A stretch of DNA of 64,000 nucleotides from Geothrix sp. 21YS21S-4 (GTDB lineage: Bacteria > Acidobacteriota > Holophagae > Holophagales > Holophagaceae). This document shows positions 43,699 to 53,803 of the stretch, in pieces. The stretch lies in the NCBI RefSeq assembly GCF_030845995.1, contig NZ_CP132719.1, positions 744,001-808,000 on the forward strand, written 5' to 3'. A model generated the notes under the pieces. That model saw nothing but the letters and a program-made list of their open reading frames with translations. It ran no database searches and had not been told where the DNA came from. Every line of letters begins with the position of its first letter. The stretch's first letter is position 1. The translations under genes were made by a program, and so were the position numbers.

Positions 43699-44856
43699 AT
43701 GAAGCGCGACTACTACGAAGTGCTCGGCGTCTCCAAGGATGCCGGGGCCGACGAACTCAAGAAGACCTACCGCAAGCTGGCCCTGGAACTCCATCCCGAC
43801 CGCAATCCGGGCAACAAGGAAGCGGAGGAGAAGTTCAAGGAGGCTGCCGAGGCCTACAGCGTCCTGTCCGACGCGGAGAAGCGGAAGGTCTACGACCAGT
43901 ACGGCCACGTCGGTTTGGGCGGTGCGGGCGGCGGCCAGTCCTTCCAGTTCGACCCCAGCCAGTTCGCGGATTTCGAGGACATCCTGGGCAGCTTCTTCGG
44001 CGGGGGGATCTTCGGCGACCTGTTCGGCGGGGGACGCCGCCGCTCCGGCGGAGAAGAGCGCGGCTCGGATCTCCAGTACAACCTCAAGCTCAGCTTCCGC
44101 GACGCCATCTTCGGGAAGGAATCCGTCGAGCTGAGCATCCCCCGGCTGGAATCCTGCGGGAGCTGCCACGGATCGGGCTGCGAGCCCGGCAGCCGGCCCG
44201 AGACCTGCGCCCAGTGCCGGGGCGCGGGCCAGGTCGCCGTCCGCCAGGGCTTCTTCCAGATGCTCGCGCCCTGCCCGCGCTGCGAGGGCCGCGGCCGGAT
44301 CATCCCCAAGCCCTGCCGCGAATGCCGGGGCGAAGGCCGGATCTCCCGCAAGTCGAAGGTCAGCTTCAAGGTTCCCGCCGGCGTGGACCGGGGCACGCGG
44401 CTGCGCCTGCAGAACCAGGGCGAAGCCGGGCGCTTCGGCGGGCGGAGCGGCGACCTGTACGTGGTGTTCGATGTGGAAGCCGATCCCCGCTATGAGCGCG
44501 ATGGCACCGACCTCCACCAGCGCCTGGAAGTCTCCTGGCCGCTCCTGGTCGCCGGGGGCTCCCTGGACGTCGAGACGCCCTACGGCTCCGACAAGCTGAA
44601 GCTGGCCGAGGGAACCCCCGCCGACCATGTGGTGAAGCTGGTGAACGCCGGCGTTCCGCGCCTCCAGGGGAGCGGCCGCGGGGATCTCTATCTGCACCTC
44701 CGCGTCGCCGTGCCCAAGTCCCTCACCGCCGAGCAGCGCCAGCTGGTGGACCAGCTCCGCCGCAGCCTGGGCGGAGAGGCCGCCGGCGAGGAGGAGGGCT
44801 TTCTGGCCAAGGTGTTCGGCGGGACGGAAAAGAGCGGCAAGAAGAAGCGGAAGTAG
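43699..44856 (+). CDS. dnaJ: Molecular chaperone DnaJ (Hsp40)
   Basis: This 385-residue type I J-protein has a J domain with HPD ([11 protein letters not shown]), a Gly/Phe region, four zinc-finger repeats ([32 protein letters not shown]) and C-terminal substrate domains ending in a basic tail KKKRK. It stimulates DnaK ATPase. It ends three bases from the convergent GGDEF gene. Confidence 0.95.
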   Translation: MKRDYYEVLGVSKDAGADELKKTYRKLALELHPDRNPGNKEAEEKFKEAAEAYSVLSDAEKRKVYDQYGHVGLGGAGGGQSFQFDPSQFADFEDILGSFFGGGIFGDLFGGGRRRSGGEERGSDLQYNLKLSFRDAIFGKESVELSIPRLESCGSCHGSGCEPGSRPETCAQCRGAGQVAVRQGFFQMLAPCPRCEGRGRIIPKPCRECRGEGRISRKSKVSFKVPAGVDRGTRLRLQNQGEAGRFGGRSGDLYVVFDVEADPRYERDGTDLHQRLEVSWPLLVAGGSLDVETPYGSDKLKLAEGTPADHVVKLVNAGVPRLQGSGRGDLYLHLRVAVPKSLTAEQRQLVDQLRRSLGGEAAGEEEGFLAKVFGGTEKSGKKKRK

Positions 44857-44859
44857 GGT

Positions 44860-46017
44860 CTAGCCGCCCAGGTCCACGCGGCCCTTGCCTTCCCGCTTGG
44901 CGCGGAAGAGGGCGCGGTCGGCCTGCTCAAGGAGGCGGCCTGCGCCGTCGGCATGCTCGGGAAAGGCCGCCACGCCCGCGCTGATGGAAACGGCAATGAG
45001 GCGGCCGTCCAGCTCCACCGGCTGGGCCTTCAGGGCCTGGAGAAGGCGCTCGCCCAGCTTGTGGGCGCCTTGCGCGGTGGTGGCCGGCATCAGGATGCAG
45101 AACTCGTCGCCGCCGTAGCGGTAGAGGCGGTCGTGGGCCCGGCAGATCCGCTGGGCCGTGCGGGCCACCGCCTCCAGGACGAGGCTGCCCGCCGGATGGC
45201 CGTGCCGCGTGTTCAGCTGCTTGAGATCGTCCACGTCGAGGAACAGGAGGGCCAGGGGTTCCTTCCGGGCGGCGGCCTCGCGGACGGCGGGGGGCAGCTC
45301 CGCCTCCAGGCAGCGGCGGTTCTGCGCCACGGTCAGGTCATCGCGAAAGGAGAGGGCGCGGCTCTCCTCCAGGCGCCACGCATTGAGGAGCAGCGGCTCC
45401 ACCTCGTCGAAATCCAGCAGGAAGCTGTCGATCCCCTCGCGCGGATCCTGGAGGCGCAGGATGGCGAGCTGCTCCGAGGGCGCCAGAAGGAGCGCCTCGC
45501 CGCGGCGCAGCAGGTCCGCGGCTTCGGTCTGGGGAAGGGGGGCTTCCGGGAAGGTGCCGTCGCCCACCCTCTGGTAGAAGAGTTCGTCCTGCCGCAGCCA
45601 GATGGCTCCGCCCCGGGCTCCGGACAGCAGCACGGCGCGGTCCAGGATCAGCCGCAGCAGCTCGTCGAGGGTGGCGAGGTGGAGCATCCGGCGCAGCCAG
45701 CCCTCGGTTCCCAGGTCGCGGTGGCGGAGGTGGTGGAGGGCCTCCCGCGCCGCCGCCAGAGGCCGGCTCTGCGGCAGCACCCAGCCCGGTTTCAGTCCCA
45801 GGACGGCGCTCACCTCTTCCGGCTCCGCCTCCCGCACCCACCACAGGACTTCGGCGCCCTCCGCGGGAACGAGCCGCGGATCCGGGCGGTCCGCCACCAG
45901 GATCAGCGTTCCCGTCCCCGGGCCGGGCGTCACGTCGTAGCCCCAGTCGCCCAGCGCCTGCCGCAGAGCCTCGCCCGCGGGCGAGGGGTGCGGTTCCAAC
46001 CAGTAGATGCGGGACAT
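44860..46017 (-). CDS. Diguanylate cyclase (GGDEF domain)
   Basis: This 385-residue protein has an N-terminal receiver-like or degenerate region (to about 115), a GAF-like domain (about 115-215) and a C-terminal GGDEF domain with LALLFLDVDDLKQLN, active-site YGGDEF and VSISAGVAAFP. It makes cyclic di-GMP from GTP. No RxxD inhibitory site is found directly before YGGDEF, where ICRAHDRLYR reads instead; no EAL domain is present. It is 31 bases downstream of a large unknown gene and probably co-transcribed. The pil genes are the next cluster, divergent. Confidence 0.9.
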   Translation of the reverse strand: MSRIYWLEPHPSPAGEALRQALGDWGYDVTPGPGTGTLILVADRPDPRLVPAEGAEVLWWVREAEPEEVSAVLGLKPGWVLPQSRPLAAAREALHHLRHRDLGTEGWLRRMLHLATLDELLRLILDRAVLLSGARGGAIWLRQDELFYQRVGDGTFPEAPLPQTEAADLLRRGEALLLAPSEQLAILRLQDPREGIDSFLLDFDEVEPLLLNAWRLEESRALSFRDDLTVAQNRRCLEAELPPAVREAAARKEPLALLFLDVDDLKQLNTRHGHPAGSLVLEAVARTAQRICRAHDRLYRYGGDEFCILMPATTAQGAHKLGERLLQALKAQPVELDGRLIAVSISAGVAAFPEHADGAGRLLEQADRALFRAKREGKGRVDLGG

Positions 46018-46048
46018 GGGACTCCGGGAAGGTGCGGGGCGGGGCCGT

Positions 46049-47974
46049 TCAGCCCAGGGCCGCTTCGAGGCGCAGGGTCAGGTGGCGGAGGTGGGCGGCC
46101 AACTGGTCGAGCGCGGGAGCCGGGTCTTCCCGCTGGCTCCGCTCCGCGCGCACCCAGCGCTTGAGCAGGGCCAGGGCCTGCGGATCCCGGCCCCCCAGCC
46201 GCTTCGCGGTCTGGATGAGCTTGTGGACGAGGCGCGTCCGCTCCGTTCCTTCCGGGCCGCGGGCGAAGTCGTGAATGATCCCCAGAGCCTGCTGCGCCAC
46301 GTCGAGATCCTGGCGGATCAGCGGGACGCGGGCGTTCACCCGCAGCAGGAACAGCTCCAGGAACCGCATGGCTTCGGCGAGGGAATCCATGCCCTCCCGC
46401 AGGGCCTTGGGCACGTCCTGGGGCGCTTCCAGCACCCATCCCAGCTCCTGGACGAACCGCTCCGCCTCCTCGCGGTCCGGCCGGCGCATCAGCGCGAATT
46501 CAGGGCTCTGGCGGAAGGCCAGGAGCTGGCGGTGCGCCTGCGCCAGCCCCAGGGCGAGGCGTGGCCAGTCCCGCAGTTCGAGGTGGAGCAGGAGCTGGCC
46601 GTGGAGGGCGGGGATCTGGTCCCACAGCCGCTGGACCCGCACCCGCAGGCGCTCGCCTTCCTCCATGGGGCTGGGGGCTCCGGGAAAGAGGCCGTCCTGG
46701 GCCTCCTGGGAGAAGATCCCCACCAGCTCGCCCATCAGCTGCTTCTGGTGGTTCGCCAGCAGGCCGCGCAGGTGCGCGAGGATCCGCGCTTCCTCTTCGG
46801 CGGTGGGCGCCGCAAGGATCTCCTGGCGCAGGCCGCGGAGGGTCTCCCCATCCTGCCGGAAGCTGAGCGCCGCCTGGCGGAGGTAGGCGCGGAGGCGCGA
46901 GGTTTCGGCGCGGGCGGGATCCAGCAGGGCGCTGCGATCCGGATCGGAAGCCCGCGCGGCGAGACGGGCCAGTTCCGCTTCCATCACGAAAAGGGCGGGG
47001 ATCGCCTGCGCCGGGGAAGCCTCCGGGAACTCCAGCAGGCCGAGGAGGGAGGCGTGGGCGGCCAGCGCGCGGGCGGTGATCGAAAAGGCGGCGGGATCCG
47101 TCTCGCGGAGGGGGACGAGGGCTTGGCGGAGCCGGGGCGGAAGGCGCTTCCGCAGGAGCGGGGGGTCCACCCGCGGCAGCGTCCAGCCCAGGTGCTCCCA
47201 CACCCAGCGGAGGCTCCCGCGCACCTGTTCCACCGCCGACCAGGGGAAATCCTTCCCGGCGAAGCGCGACAGGCTCATGCGCAGGTTGGCGCCGACGTGC
47301 TGGAGCAGGAGAAGCGGGTGGAGCTGGGCGCGGATCTCCTGGGGCAGGCAGGCTTCCAGTTGTTCCGAGAGGCGCCCCAGGGCCTCTTCCGGGCGCCCCT
47401 GTCCGCGGATCGCGCGGTTGAAGGCCTTCATCCGCGCGTTCAGTTGCTCCACCGCCGCGGCTCCGGCTTCCGTCCCCTCCAGCGCCGACAGGATCCGGCG
47501 GAAGGCTTCGCGGCGCTCCGCCACGAAGGCGGTCCAGCGGTCGCCGCCATCGAGGGAAGCCTCGCCCATCCGCCCCAGGGACGCGAGGAGATCCAGGAGA
47601 TCCTCCACCCACGGCGGTTGGCCGAGCCCCCGCACCAGCTCGCGTTGCGCGGCTTCCGCCCGCTGGCGCAGATCCTCCAATCCGCGCTGGACCACCGACC
47701 CCAGGGCCGCCTGCGCTTCCTCCAGGCGAGCGGGCGAAAGGTGATGGAGGAAGGCGAGGAACAGCCCGAAATGGCGCCGGAGATCCGCCTGAACCGGGGA
47801 TTCGCCGGCCCCTTCCGTTTCCGCGGGAGCGGTTCCGAACAGCGGTTCAAGGTCTCCCGCGCCCTCCCGCAGCAGGTCTTCCAGCAAGGCAAGATCCGCC
47901 TTGGACAGACCCTTCTCCCGGACCAACTGCCGGGCCAGCAGCAGGCGCTGGAGCGGGGATCCTGGGGCAGGCAT
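46049..47974 (-). CDS. Large helical protein of unknown function
   Basis: This 641-residue protein is Leu/Arg/Ala-rich and predicted almost all helical, with no signal peptide, membrane segment or known motif that I can recognise. It starts MPAPGSPLQRLLLARQLV at 47974, where no strong ribosome site is visible. It is divergent from pilB by 77 bases and upstream of the GGDEF gene in one unit, so a role in pilus or c-di-GMP-linked behaviour is possible but only from context. Confidence 0.75.
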   Translation of the reverse strand: MPAPGSPLQRLLLARQLVREKGLSKADLALLEDLLREGAGDLEPLFGTAPAETEGAGESPVQADLRRHFGLFLAFLHHLSPARLEEAQAALGSVVQRGLEDLRQRAEAAQRELVRGLGQPPWVEDLLDLLASLGRMGEASLDGGDRWTAFVAERREAFRRILSALEGTEAGAAAVEQLNARMKAFNRAIRGQGRPEEALGRLSEQLEACLPQEIRAQLHPLLLLQHVGANLRMSLSRFAGKDFPWSAVEQVRGSLRWVWEHLGWTLPRVDPPLLRKRLPPRLRQALVPLRETDPAAFSITARALAAHASLLGLLEFPEASPAQAIPALFVMEAELARLAARASDPDRSALLDPARAETSRLRAYLRQAALSFRQDGETLRGLRQEILAAPTAEEEARILAHLRGLLANHQKQLMGELVGIFSQEAQDGLFPGAPSPMEEGERLRVRVQRLWDQIPALHGQLLLHLELRDWPRLALGLAQAHRQLLAFRQSPEFALMRRPDREEAERFVQELGWVLEAPQDVPKALREGMDSLAEAMRFLELFLLRVNARVPLIRQDLDVAQQALGIIHDFARGPEGTERTRLVHKLIQTAKRLGGRDPQALALLKRWVRAERSQREDPAPALDQLAAHLRHLTLRLEAALG

Positions 47975-48051
47975 GGCAAAAGCATACAATGGCTTGGACT
48001 TCGGAGCGGGGCGGTGGTGATACCATCCCTTAACCCAGCCGGAGGCAGCCA

Positions 48052-49887
48052 GTGGTCAGCAAGCTCGGGGAAATGCTCGTCAAGGCCCAGCTCATCACCG
48101 ACGCCCAGTTGGAAGAAGTCATGAAAATCCAGCGTCGCGAAGGCGGCAAGCTGGGAAGCATTGTGGTGCGCCAGGGCTTCTGTTCGGATCAGGACATCGT
48201 CAGTTTTCTGGGAATGCAGTACGGCGTTCCCGCCGCCGACCTGGAGCAGTGGCCGCCCATCGACGCGTCGGTGATCGCGCTGATTCCCAAGGACCTCGCG
48301 CAGCGCCACAAGGTGCTTCCGCTCCAGCGCACCGGGAACGTGCTGACCCTCGCCATGTCCGATCCGACGGACATCTTCGCCATGGACGACGTGCGGTTCC
48401 ATACCGGCTACAACGTGGATCCGGTGGTATCCAGCGAAATGGGGCTGGTGCGGGCCGTGGAGCGGTACTACGGCGGTGCCAGCGCCGTGCGCCTGGCCGA
48501 TGGTGGCGGGGGACGGAAGGGACCGTCGGCGGGCCCCACCGCCAGCGGTCCGGGAGGAGGCGGGGAACTCGCTCCGTTCAATGAGCAGGACGAGCACTTC
48601 GACCTGTCGGAACTGGAGCAGGAGCTGGACGCGGACGCGGAGTACGAAGCCGCGGACGACGACGAGGAGAGCATCAACGTCGGCGCGCTCAAGAAGGGCA
48701 GCGAAGACGCGCCGGTGGTCAAGCTGGTGAACATGGTCCTGATCGACGCCATCAAACGCGGCGCCTCGGACATCCACATCGAGCCCTACGAGAAGAACTA
48801 CCGCATCCGGTTCCGGATCGACGGGATCCTCATGGAGGTCATGAAGCCGAACCTGAAGCTGAAGGATCCCCTCACGTCCCGCGTGAAGATCCTCGCCAAG
48901 CTCAACATCGCCGAGAAGCGGCTGCCCCAGGACGGGCGCATCAAGCTCCGCGTGAACATGGGCGGCAAGCAGAAGGTCATCGACTACCGCGTCAGCATCC
49001 TGCCCACGCTGTTCGGCGAGAAGATCGTGCTCCGCCTGCTGGACAGCGACAAGCTGATGCTCGACCTCACCAAGCTGGGCTTCGAGCCCGAGAGCCTGGA
49101 GCGCTGGGACCGGCAGATCTCCAAGCCCTACGGCATGGTGCTGGTGACGGGGCCCACGGGGTCGGGCAAGACCAACACGCTCTACTCCTCCATCGCCAAG
49201 CTGAACACGGTGGACACCAACATCATCACCGCCGAGGATCCCGTGGAGTTCAACTTCCCGGGGATCAACCAGGTGCAGATGAAGGAGCAGATCGGGCTGA
49301 ACTTCGCCGCGGCGCTGCGCTCCTTCCTCCGCCAGGATCCGAACATCATCCTCGTGGGCGAGATCCGCGACTTCGAGACGGCCGAGATCGCCATCAAGGC
49401 CTCGCTCACCGGCCACCTGGTGCTGTCCACCCTCCATACCAACGACGCCCCCAGCACCATCAACCGCCTGATGAACATGGGCGTGGAGCCCTTCCTCGTC
49501 GCCACCTCGGTGAACATCATCTGCGCCCAGCGCCTGGTCCGCCGGCTGTGCACCAGCTGCAAGGCCGTGGACACCCACCACCAGCCCGAGGAAGCCCTGC
49601 TGAAGGTGGGCTTCACGGCGGAGGAGATCCAGAAGGGCATCACCTTCTACAAGCCCGTGGGCTGTGAACTCTGCAACAAGCGCGGCTACAAGGGGCGCGT
49701 GGGCCTCTACGAGGTGCTGGAGATGTCGGAGACCTTGAAGGACATGATCCTCACCGGCGCCTCCGCCATCGAACTGCGCGAGCAGGGCCAGAAGGAGGGG
49801 ATGATCACCCTCCGCCGGTCGGGCTGCCGCAAGGTTCTCGATGGCATGACGAGCATAGAGGAAATCATCCGCGAGACGGTGCTGTAG
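48052..49887 (+). CDS. pilB: Type IV pilus extension ATPase PilB
   Basis: This 611-residue GspE/PilB ATPase powers pilus assembly. It has an N-terminal MshEN-type domain (LGEMLVKAQLITDAQLEEV, KVLPLQRTGNVLTLAMSDP), which binds c-di-GMP in some homologues, an acidic linker (about 180-220), the core with Walker A GPTGSGKT, Asp and His boxes and VGEIRDFETAEIA, and a tetracysteine zinc site (CTSC then CELC). It starts at GTG 48052 with GGAGG upstream. It is first in pilB-pilT-pilC. Confidence 0.95.
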   Translation: MVSKLGEMLVKAQLITDAQLEEVMKIQRREGGKLGSIVVRQGFCSDQDIVSFLGMQYGVPAADLEQWPPIDASVIALIPKDLAQRHKVLPLQRTGNVLTLAMSDPTDIFAMDDVRFHTGYNVDPVVSSEMGLVRAVERYYGGASAVRLADGGGGRKGPSAGPTASGPGGGGELAPFNEQDEHFDLSELEQELDADAEYEAADDDEESINVGALKKGSEDAPVVKLVNMVLIDAIKRGASDIHIEPYEKNYRIRFRIDGILMEVMKPNLKLKDPLTSRVKILAKLNIAEKRLPQDGRIKLRVNMGGKQKVIDYRVSILPTLFGEKIVLRLLDSDKLMLDLTKLGFEPESLERWDRQISKPYGMVLVTGPTGSGKTNTLYSSIAKLNTVDTNIITAEDPVEFNFPGINQVQMKEQIGLNFAAALRSFLRQDPNIILVGEIRDFETAEIAIKASLTGHLVLSTLHTNDAPSTINRLMNMGVEPFLVATSVNIICAQRLVRRLCTSCKAVDTHHQPEEALLKVGFTAEEIQKGITFYKPVGCELCNKRGYKGRVGLYEVLEMSETLKDMILTGASAIELREQGQKEGMITLRRSGCRKVLDGMTSIEEIIRETVL

Positions 49888-49924
49888 CCAGTCTTCCCCT
49901 CCATTCGCCTTCCCCGAGGTTCCC

Positions 49925-51115
49925 ATGAGCGAAGTCGGTTCCAACTACGTCGCCTCGCTGCAGCAGCTCCTCAAGACGATGGTGGAGTACGGGGGGACGG
50001 ACCTCCACATCACCACCGAATCCGCGCCCCAGATCCGCATCGACGGGCGGATGGTGCCCCTCAAGCTGCCGCCCCTGGACGCCTCTCAGACGCGGTGGCT
50101 GTGCTACGGCGTGATGACCGACCAGCAGAAGCACCGGCTGGAGGAGGACCTGGAGGTGGACTTCTCCTTCGGCCTTCAGGGGGTCGCGCGGTTCCGCGCC
50201 AACGTCTTCAATCAGCGGGGGGCCACCGCCGGCGTGTTCCGCACCATCCCGGAGCAGATCCGCAGCTTCGACCAGCTGGGCCTGCCGCCCTCCGTCGAAG
50301 CCCTGTGCAGCAAGCCGCGCGGCCTGGTCCTCGTGACGGGCGTGACGGGCTCCGGCAAATCCACGACCCTCGCCGCCATGGTGGACAAGATCAACGCCGA
50401 AGAGCCGGTCCACATCCTCACGATCGAGGATCCGGTGGAATACGTCCACAAGCACCGCCGGGCCCTCGTGAACCAGCGGGAGATCCACGCGGACACCCAC
50501 AGCTTCAAGAAGGCGCTGCGTTCGGCCCTGCGCCAGGATCCCGACGTGGTGCTGGTGGGCGAGTTGCGCGACCTGGAGACCATCGAATCGGCGCTCACCA
50601 TCGCCGAGACGGGCCACCTCACCTTCGGCACCCTGCACACCAACAGCACGGTCCAGACCATCAACCGCGTCATCGACGTGTTTCCCGCCCACCAGCAGCC
50701 GCAGGTCCGCGCCCAACTCTCATTGGTGCTGGAGGGCGTCATCTGCCAGAGCCTCATTCCCAAGGCGGGCGGGAAGGGGCGGGCCCTGGCCCTCGAGATC
50801 ATGCTGCCCAACCCTGCCATCCGAAACCTGATCCGGGAGGACAAGATCCACCAGATCTATGGCGTGATGCAGGCCGGGCAGACCAAGTTCGGGATGCAGA
50901 CGTTCAACCAGAGCCTGTCGGATCTGGTGCTGCGGAAGGAGATCACCCAGGAAGCGGCGTTCGAGTATTCCTCCAACACCGATGAACTGCGGGAGCTCGT
51001 CAACCGGGGCGTGGGCGTGGGGGCGGCGGGGGGGCGCAACGCGGCCGCCGCGAACCAGCCCGCGCCGGGCAGTTCCGTGCTCGGGGGGCGCAACCCCAAC
51101 ATCAAGTACACCTGA
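49925..51115 (+). CDS. pilT: Type IV pilus retraction ATPase PilT
   Basis: This 396-residue ATPase depolymerises pili. It has Walker A VTGVTGSGKST, Walker B VGELRDLETI, the His box TGHLTFGTLHTN and the PilT hallmark AIRNLIREDKIHQIYGVMQ. A Gly/Ala-rich tail extends the C-terminus. It lies 37 bases after pilB. Confidence 0.95.
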   Translation: MSEVGSNYVASLQQLLKTMVEYGGTDLHITTESAPQIRIDGRMVPLKLPPLDASQTRWLCYGVMTDQQKHRLEEDLEVDFSFGLQGVARFRANVFNQRGATAGVFRTIPEQIRSFDQLGLPPSVEALCSKPRGLVLVTGVTGSGKSTTLAAMVDKINAEEPVHILTIEDPVEYVHKHRRALVNQREIHADTHSFKKALRSALRQDPDVVLVGELRDLETIESALTIAETGHLTFGTLHTNSTVQTINRVIDVFPAHQQPQVRAQLSLVLEGVICQSLIPKAGGKGRALALEIMLPNPAIRNLIREDKIHQIYGVMQAGQTKFGMQTFNQSLSDLVLRKEITQEAAFEYSSNTDELRELVNRGVGVGAAGGRNAAAANQPAPGSSVLGGRNPNIKYT

Positions 51116-51184
51116 GCCTTCTCCAACCTGTCCTTCCTGCCTATCCTTGGGTTCAACATCGCCTAGCCGCTCACCGAGGTCCGC

Positions 51185-52387
51185 ATGCCCGCTTACGCAT
51201 GGAAAGGCAAGAATCGAATGGGGGAGACCCAGGAGGGTGTCCTCATCTCCGATTCCCGGGATGCCGCCGTCAACACCCTGAAGCGCAACGGCATCGAGGT
51301 GATGAACGTCCGCACCATGTCGGCGGAGCGCACCAAGTCCTTCGGGAAGGTGAAGCCCAAGGAACTGGCCATCTTCACCCGGCAGTTCAGCGTGATGATC
51401 GACGCCGGCCTCCCCCTCGTCCAGTGCCTGGAGATCCTGGGCGCTCAGCAGCAGGACAAGGGCTTCCAGCGCATCATCGAGGCCGTCCGGGAGGACGTGG
51501 AGCGGGGGCTCACCCTTCAGGCCGCCCTGGCGAAGCACCCCAAGGCCTTCAACGACCTCTACGTGAACATGGTCGGGGCCGGCGAGAGCGGCGGCATCCT
51601 GGACATCATCCTCCAGCGCCTCTCCGGTTACATCGAGAAGGCCGTGAAGCTGACGTCGAAGGTCAAGGGCGCCATGACGTACCCCGTCGCCGTCATCACC
51701 ATCGCCATCGCGGTGGTGATCATCATCATGGTGAAGGTGATCCCCGTGTTCTCGGCCATGTATGACGGCCTGGGAAGCAAGCTGCCCTTCCCCACGTTGG
51801 TGTGCATGGCCCTGTCCAGCGCCCTCATCAACTACAGCTGGGCGTTCATCATCGCCATCGTGGTGATCGTGGTGGGCCTCCGCCAGTACTACAGAACCCC
51901 CGCCGGTCGTCTCCAGATCGACGCCCTGATGCTGAAGATCCCCGTCATCGGCGACGTCCTGCGGAAAGTGGCCGTGGCGCGCTTCTGCCGCACCCTGGGA
52001 ACCCTGATCAGCTCCGGCGTGCCCATCCTCGAAGGCATGGAGATCACCGCCAAGACCGCCGGGAACATGGTCATCCAGAACGCGATCCTCAAGTCCAAGG
52101 ACGCCGTCGAACAGGGGCGCAACATCAGCGCGCCGCTGGCCGAGACCAAGGTCTTCCCGCCCATGGTCGTCCAGATGGTGGGCGTGGGCGAGGCCACCGG
52201 CGCCCTCGACGCCATGCTGTCCAAAGTGGCCGACTTCTACGAGGACGAGGTGGACAACGCCGTCGCCAACCTCACCAGCCTCATGGAGCCCATCATGATC
52301 GCCATCCTGGGCGGGATCATCGGGTTCATCGTGGTGGCGATGTACCTCCCGATCTTCAACCTGGCGAATGTGTTCGGGAAGGACTGA
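51185..52387 (+). CDS. pilC: Type IV pilus inner-membrane platform protein PilC
   Basis: This 400-residue protein has two GspF repeats, each with a helical bundle and membrane segments (YPVAVITIAIAVVIIIMVKV, and the last VGIIGFIVVAMYLPI-like helix). Signatures include FTRQFSVMIDAGLPLVQCLE and FCRTLGTLISSGVPILEGM. It anchors the motor ATPases to the pilus base. It completes pilB-pilT-pilC. Confidence 0.95.
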   Translation: MPAYAWKGKNRMGETQEGVLISDSRDAAVNTLKRNGIEVMNVRTMSAERTKSFGKVKPKELAIFTRQFSVMIDAGLPLVQCLEILGAQQQDKGFQRIIEAVREDVERGLTLQAALAKHPKAFNDLYVNMVGAGESGGILDIILQRLSGYIEKAVKLTSKVKGAMTYPVAVITIAIAVVIIIMVKVIPVFSAMYDGLGSKLPFPTLVCMALSSALINYSWAFIIAIVVIVVGLRQYYRTPAGRLQIDALMLKIPVIGDVLRKVAVARFCRTLGTLISSGVPILEGMEITAKTAGNMVIQNAILKSKDAVEQGRNISAPLAETKVFPPMVVQMVGVGEATGALDAMLSKVADFYEDEVDNAVANLTSLMEPIMIAILGGIIGFIVVAMYLPIFNLANVFGKD

Positions 52388-52402
52388 CGCACGGTCCTTG
52401 CA
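52387..52402 (+). promoter_or_regulatory. Near-consensus sigma-54 site before the pilin-like gene
   Basis: ACGCACGGTCCTTGCA matches the -24/-12 consensus TGGCACG-N4-TTGCW except at the first two bases, so the -24 GG is CG. It is 26 bp before the ATG of the pilin-like gene. It is weaker than the two sites further right. Confidence 0.35.
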
Positions 52403-52427
52403 ACCCACCCTCAGTCCGGAGGCTTCC

Positions 52428-52865
52428 ATGTTTCGCCCATCCAATGACCGTCCGCGATCCCAGGGGTTCTCGCTGATCGAGCTACTGCTTGTCGTGTTCC
52501 TGATTGGCGTCATCAGCGCCATTGCCATTCCCAGCTATCTGGGACAGCGGAAGCGGGCGCGAGTCATTGGGGACGCCATCGCCAACGCCCAGACCCTGCG
52601 AATGGGGCTTGAGACGCGCCGGGCGGAAAATGGCCTCTATGGCGTAGCGGGACAGGTTTACACGTGGAAAGCGGATGGCACCGATGCCAGCGGCCCCACA
52701 CTCATCCCCACCTTCCAGCCCAAGGGTGCGAGCCGCATGAATTACGAGGTCAAGGTGGATGCCAATGGCGTGGCGTACGTGTTGACGGTTACGGATCCCA
52801 CCATGGGGAATGCAACGGCCTACCAGACCAATCAGGCTGGAGAGATTCTCGCCAAAATGAAGTGA
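52428..52865 (+). CDS. Type IV pilin-like protein (prepilin)
   Basis: This 145-residue protein has a prepilin leader ending SQG and mature start FSLIELLLVVFLIGVISAIA with Glu5, the signature cut and methylated by PilD. The globular domain is short and without paired cysteines. It may be a minor pilin. It follows pilC by 40 bases. The ATG at 52428 has GGAGG upstream; an earlier in-frame start would overlap pilC. Confidence 0.9.
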   Translation: MFRPSNDRPRSQGFSLIELLLVVFLIGVISAIAIPSYLGQRKRARVIGDAIANAQTLRMGLETRRAENGLYGVAGQVYTWKADGTDASGPTLIPTFQPKGASRMNYEVKVDANGVAYVLTVTDPTMGNATAYQTNQAGEILAKMK

Positions 52866-52881
52866 GCGATTGGATCGGGCT

Positions 52882-53796
52882 CTAGACGCGCGATCGTCCT
52901 GCATCCCACCATGCTAAGCACAGCAATGACAAGCCTGCACCCACGCTGAAGAACGCCAGTAGCCATGGCGGAGTCGGAGGTGGGGGCGGAAAGAGTTGTT
53001 CGTCCGGAATATTCTGCCAAGTCCGGATCTTCCGTCCACTGGGCAAGCGGAGGACATTTGGCTCCGCTTGGAAAGGCGCTCCGCCCACGTGAGCTTCCTG
53101 CTGAATTGGGCCACTACGGATGACTTGTTCGGCAGAAGCGTAGGGCAGCACCCAGGGAATGAGGTCCCGGCGCCACGGTTGAGCCAGTTCCTGGCCAGTA
53201 AGCGCCATGGTGAGCAAGAGGCCCACCACCCCGAAAATGAGAGGAACCGCGGCGCTACTGATTCGATCCGAAATCCACAGGTAGATGGCCAGGACGGGCA
53301 TGCTTCCGATCCACATCCACCCTAGAATTTTCACCACCTGCTGGGTGGGGAACGCCACTGCCAGGGCAGGGTTCAACCACCCCAGAACGGATCGCTCTCC
53401 CCAGAGCAATCCGCCCACGACGATCAGCATCACTCCGTTCAGGAGGAATGCCCAGACTGCCTTGGCAAGGAAAAGTCCGCGACGTGATACGGGTTGGGCA
53501 TGAAGGTGGCGCCATGTCTTGTACCGATGCTCAGGCCGGAAGAGTTGGGCGGGAATCAAGGCCAATGCCACTGGTTGGAGGAAGCCCCCCCAGATGGCCA
53601 CGGTCATCTTGGGAGGGAGGCTTTCCGCGAGAGCTTGCAGCCGAGGAGAAAGCTCTTTCACTCTCAATAAGGACCGTTCAAAGACGATAAACTCCACGGC
53701 GATGAAGAGTAATGGCAGCAACCAAGTTAGGCGCCGGAGGGGAGATCTCCGTAGTTTCAGGGCTTCGGCAGCGAGGAGACGAGGAAAGGCTTTCAT
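52882..53796 (-). CDS. ABC-2 type transporter permease
   Basis: This permease has about 304 residues and six membrane helices (LLPLLFIAVEFIVF, GLFLAKAVWAFLLNGVMLIVV, VPLIFGVVGLLLTMAL). It has a large extracytoplasmic loop late in the sequence (PFQAEPNVLRLPSG, Pro-rich stretch) and a last helix. It is the third gene of an ATPase-permease-permease set as in LanFEG or BcrAB-type immunity exporters. The start is MKAFPRLL at 53796; an ATG at 53811 is possible and would overlap the preceding gene's end. Confidence 0.85.
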   Translation of the reverse strand: MKAFPRLLAAEALKLRRSPLRRLTWLLPLLFIAVEFIVFERSLLRVKELSPRLQALAESLPPKMTVAIWGGFLQPVALALIPAQLFRPEHRYKTWRHLHAQPVSRRGLFLAKAVWAFLLNGVMLIVVGGLLWGERSVLGWLNPALAVAFPTQQVVKILGWMWIGSMPVLAIYLWISDRISSAAVPLIFGVVGLLLTMALTGQELAQPWRRDLIPWVLPYASAEQVIRSGPIQQEAHVGGAPFQAEPNVLRLPSGRKIRTWQNIPDEQLFPPPPPTPPWLLAFFSVGAGLSLLCLAWWDAGRSRV

Positions 53797-53803
53797 GGGG
53801 CCT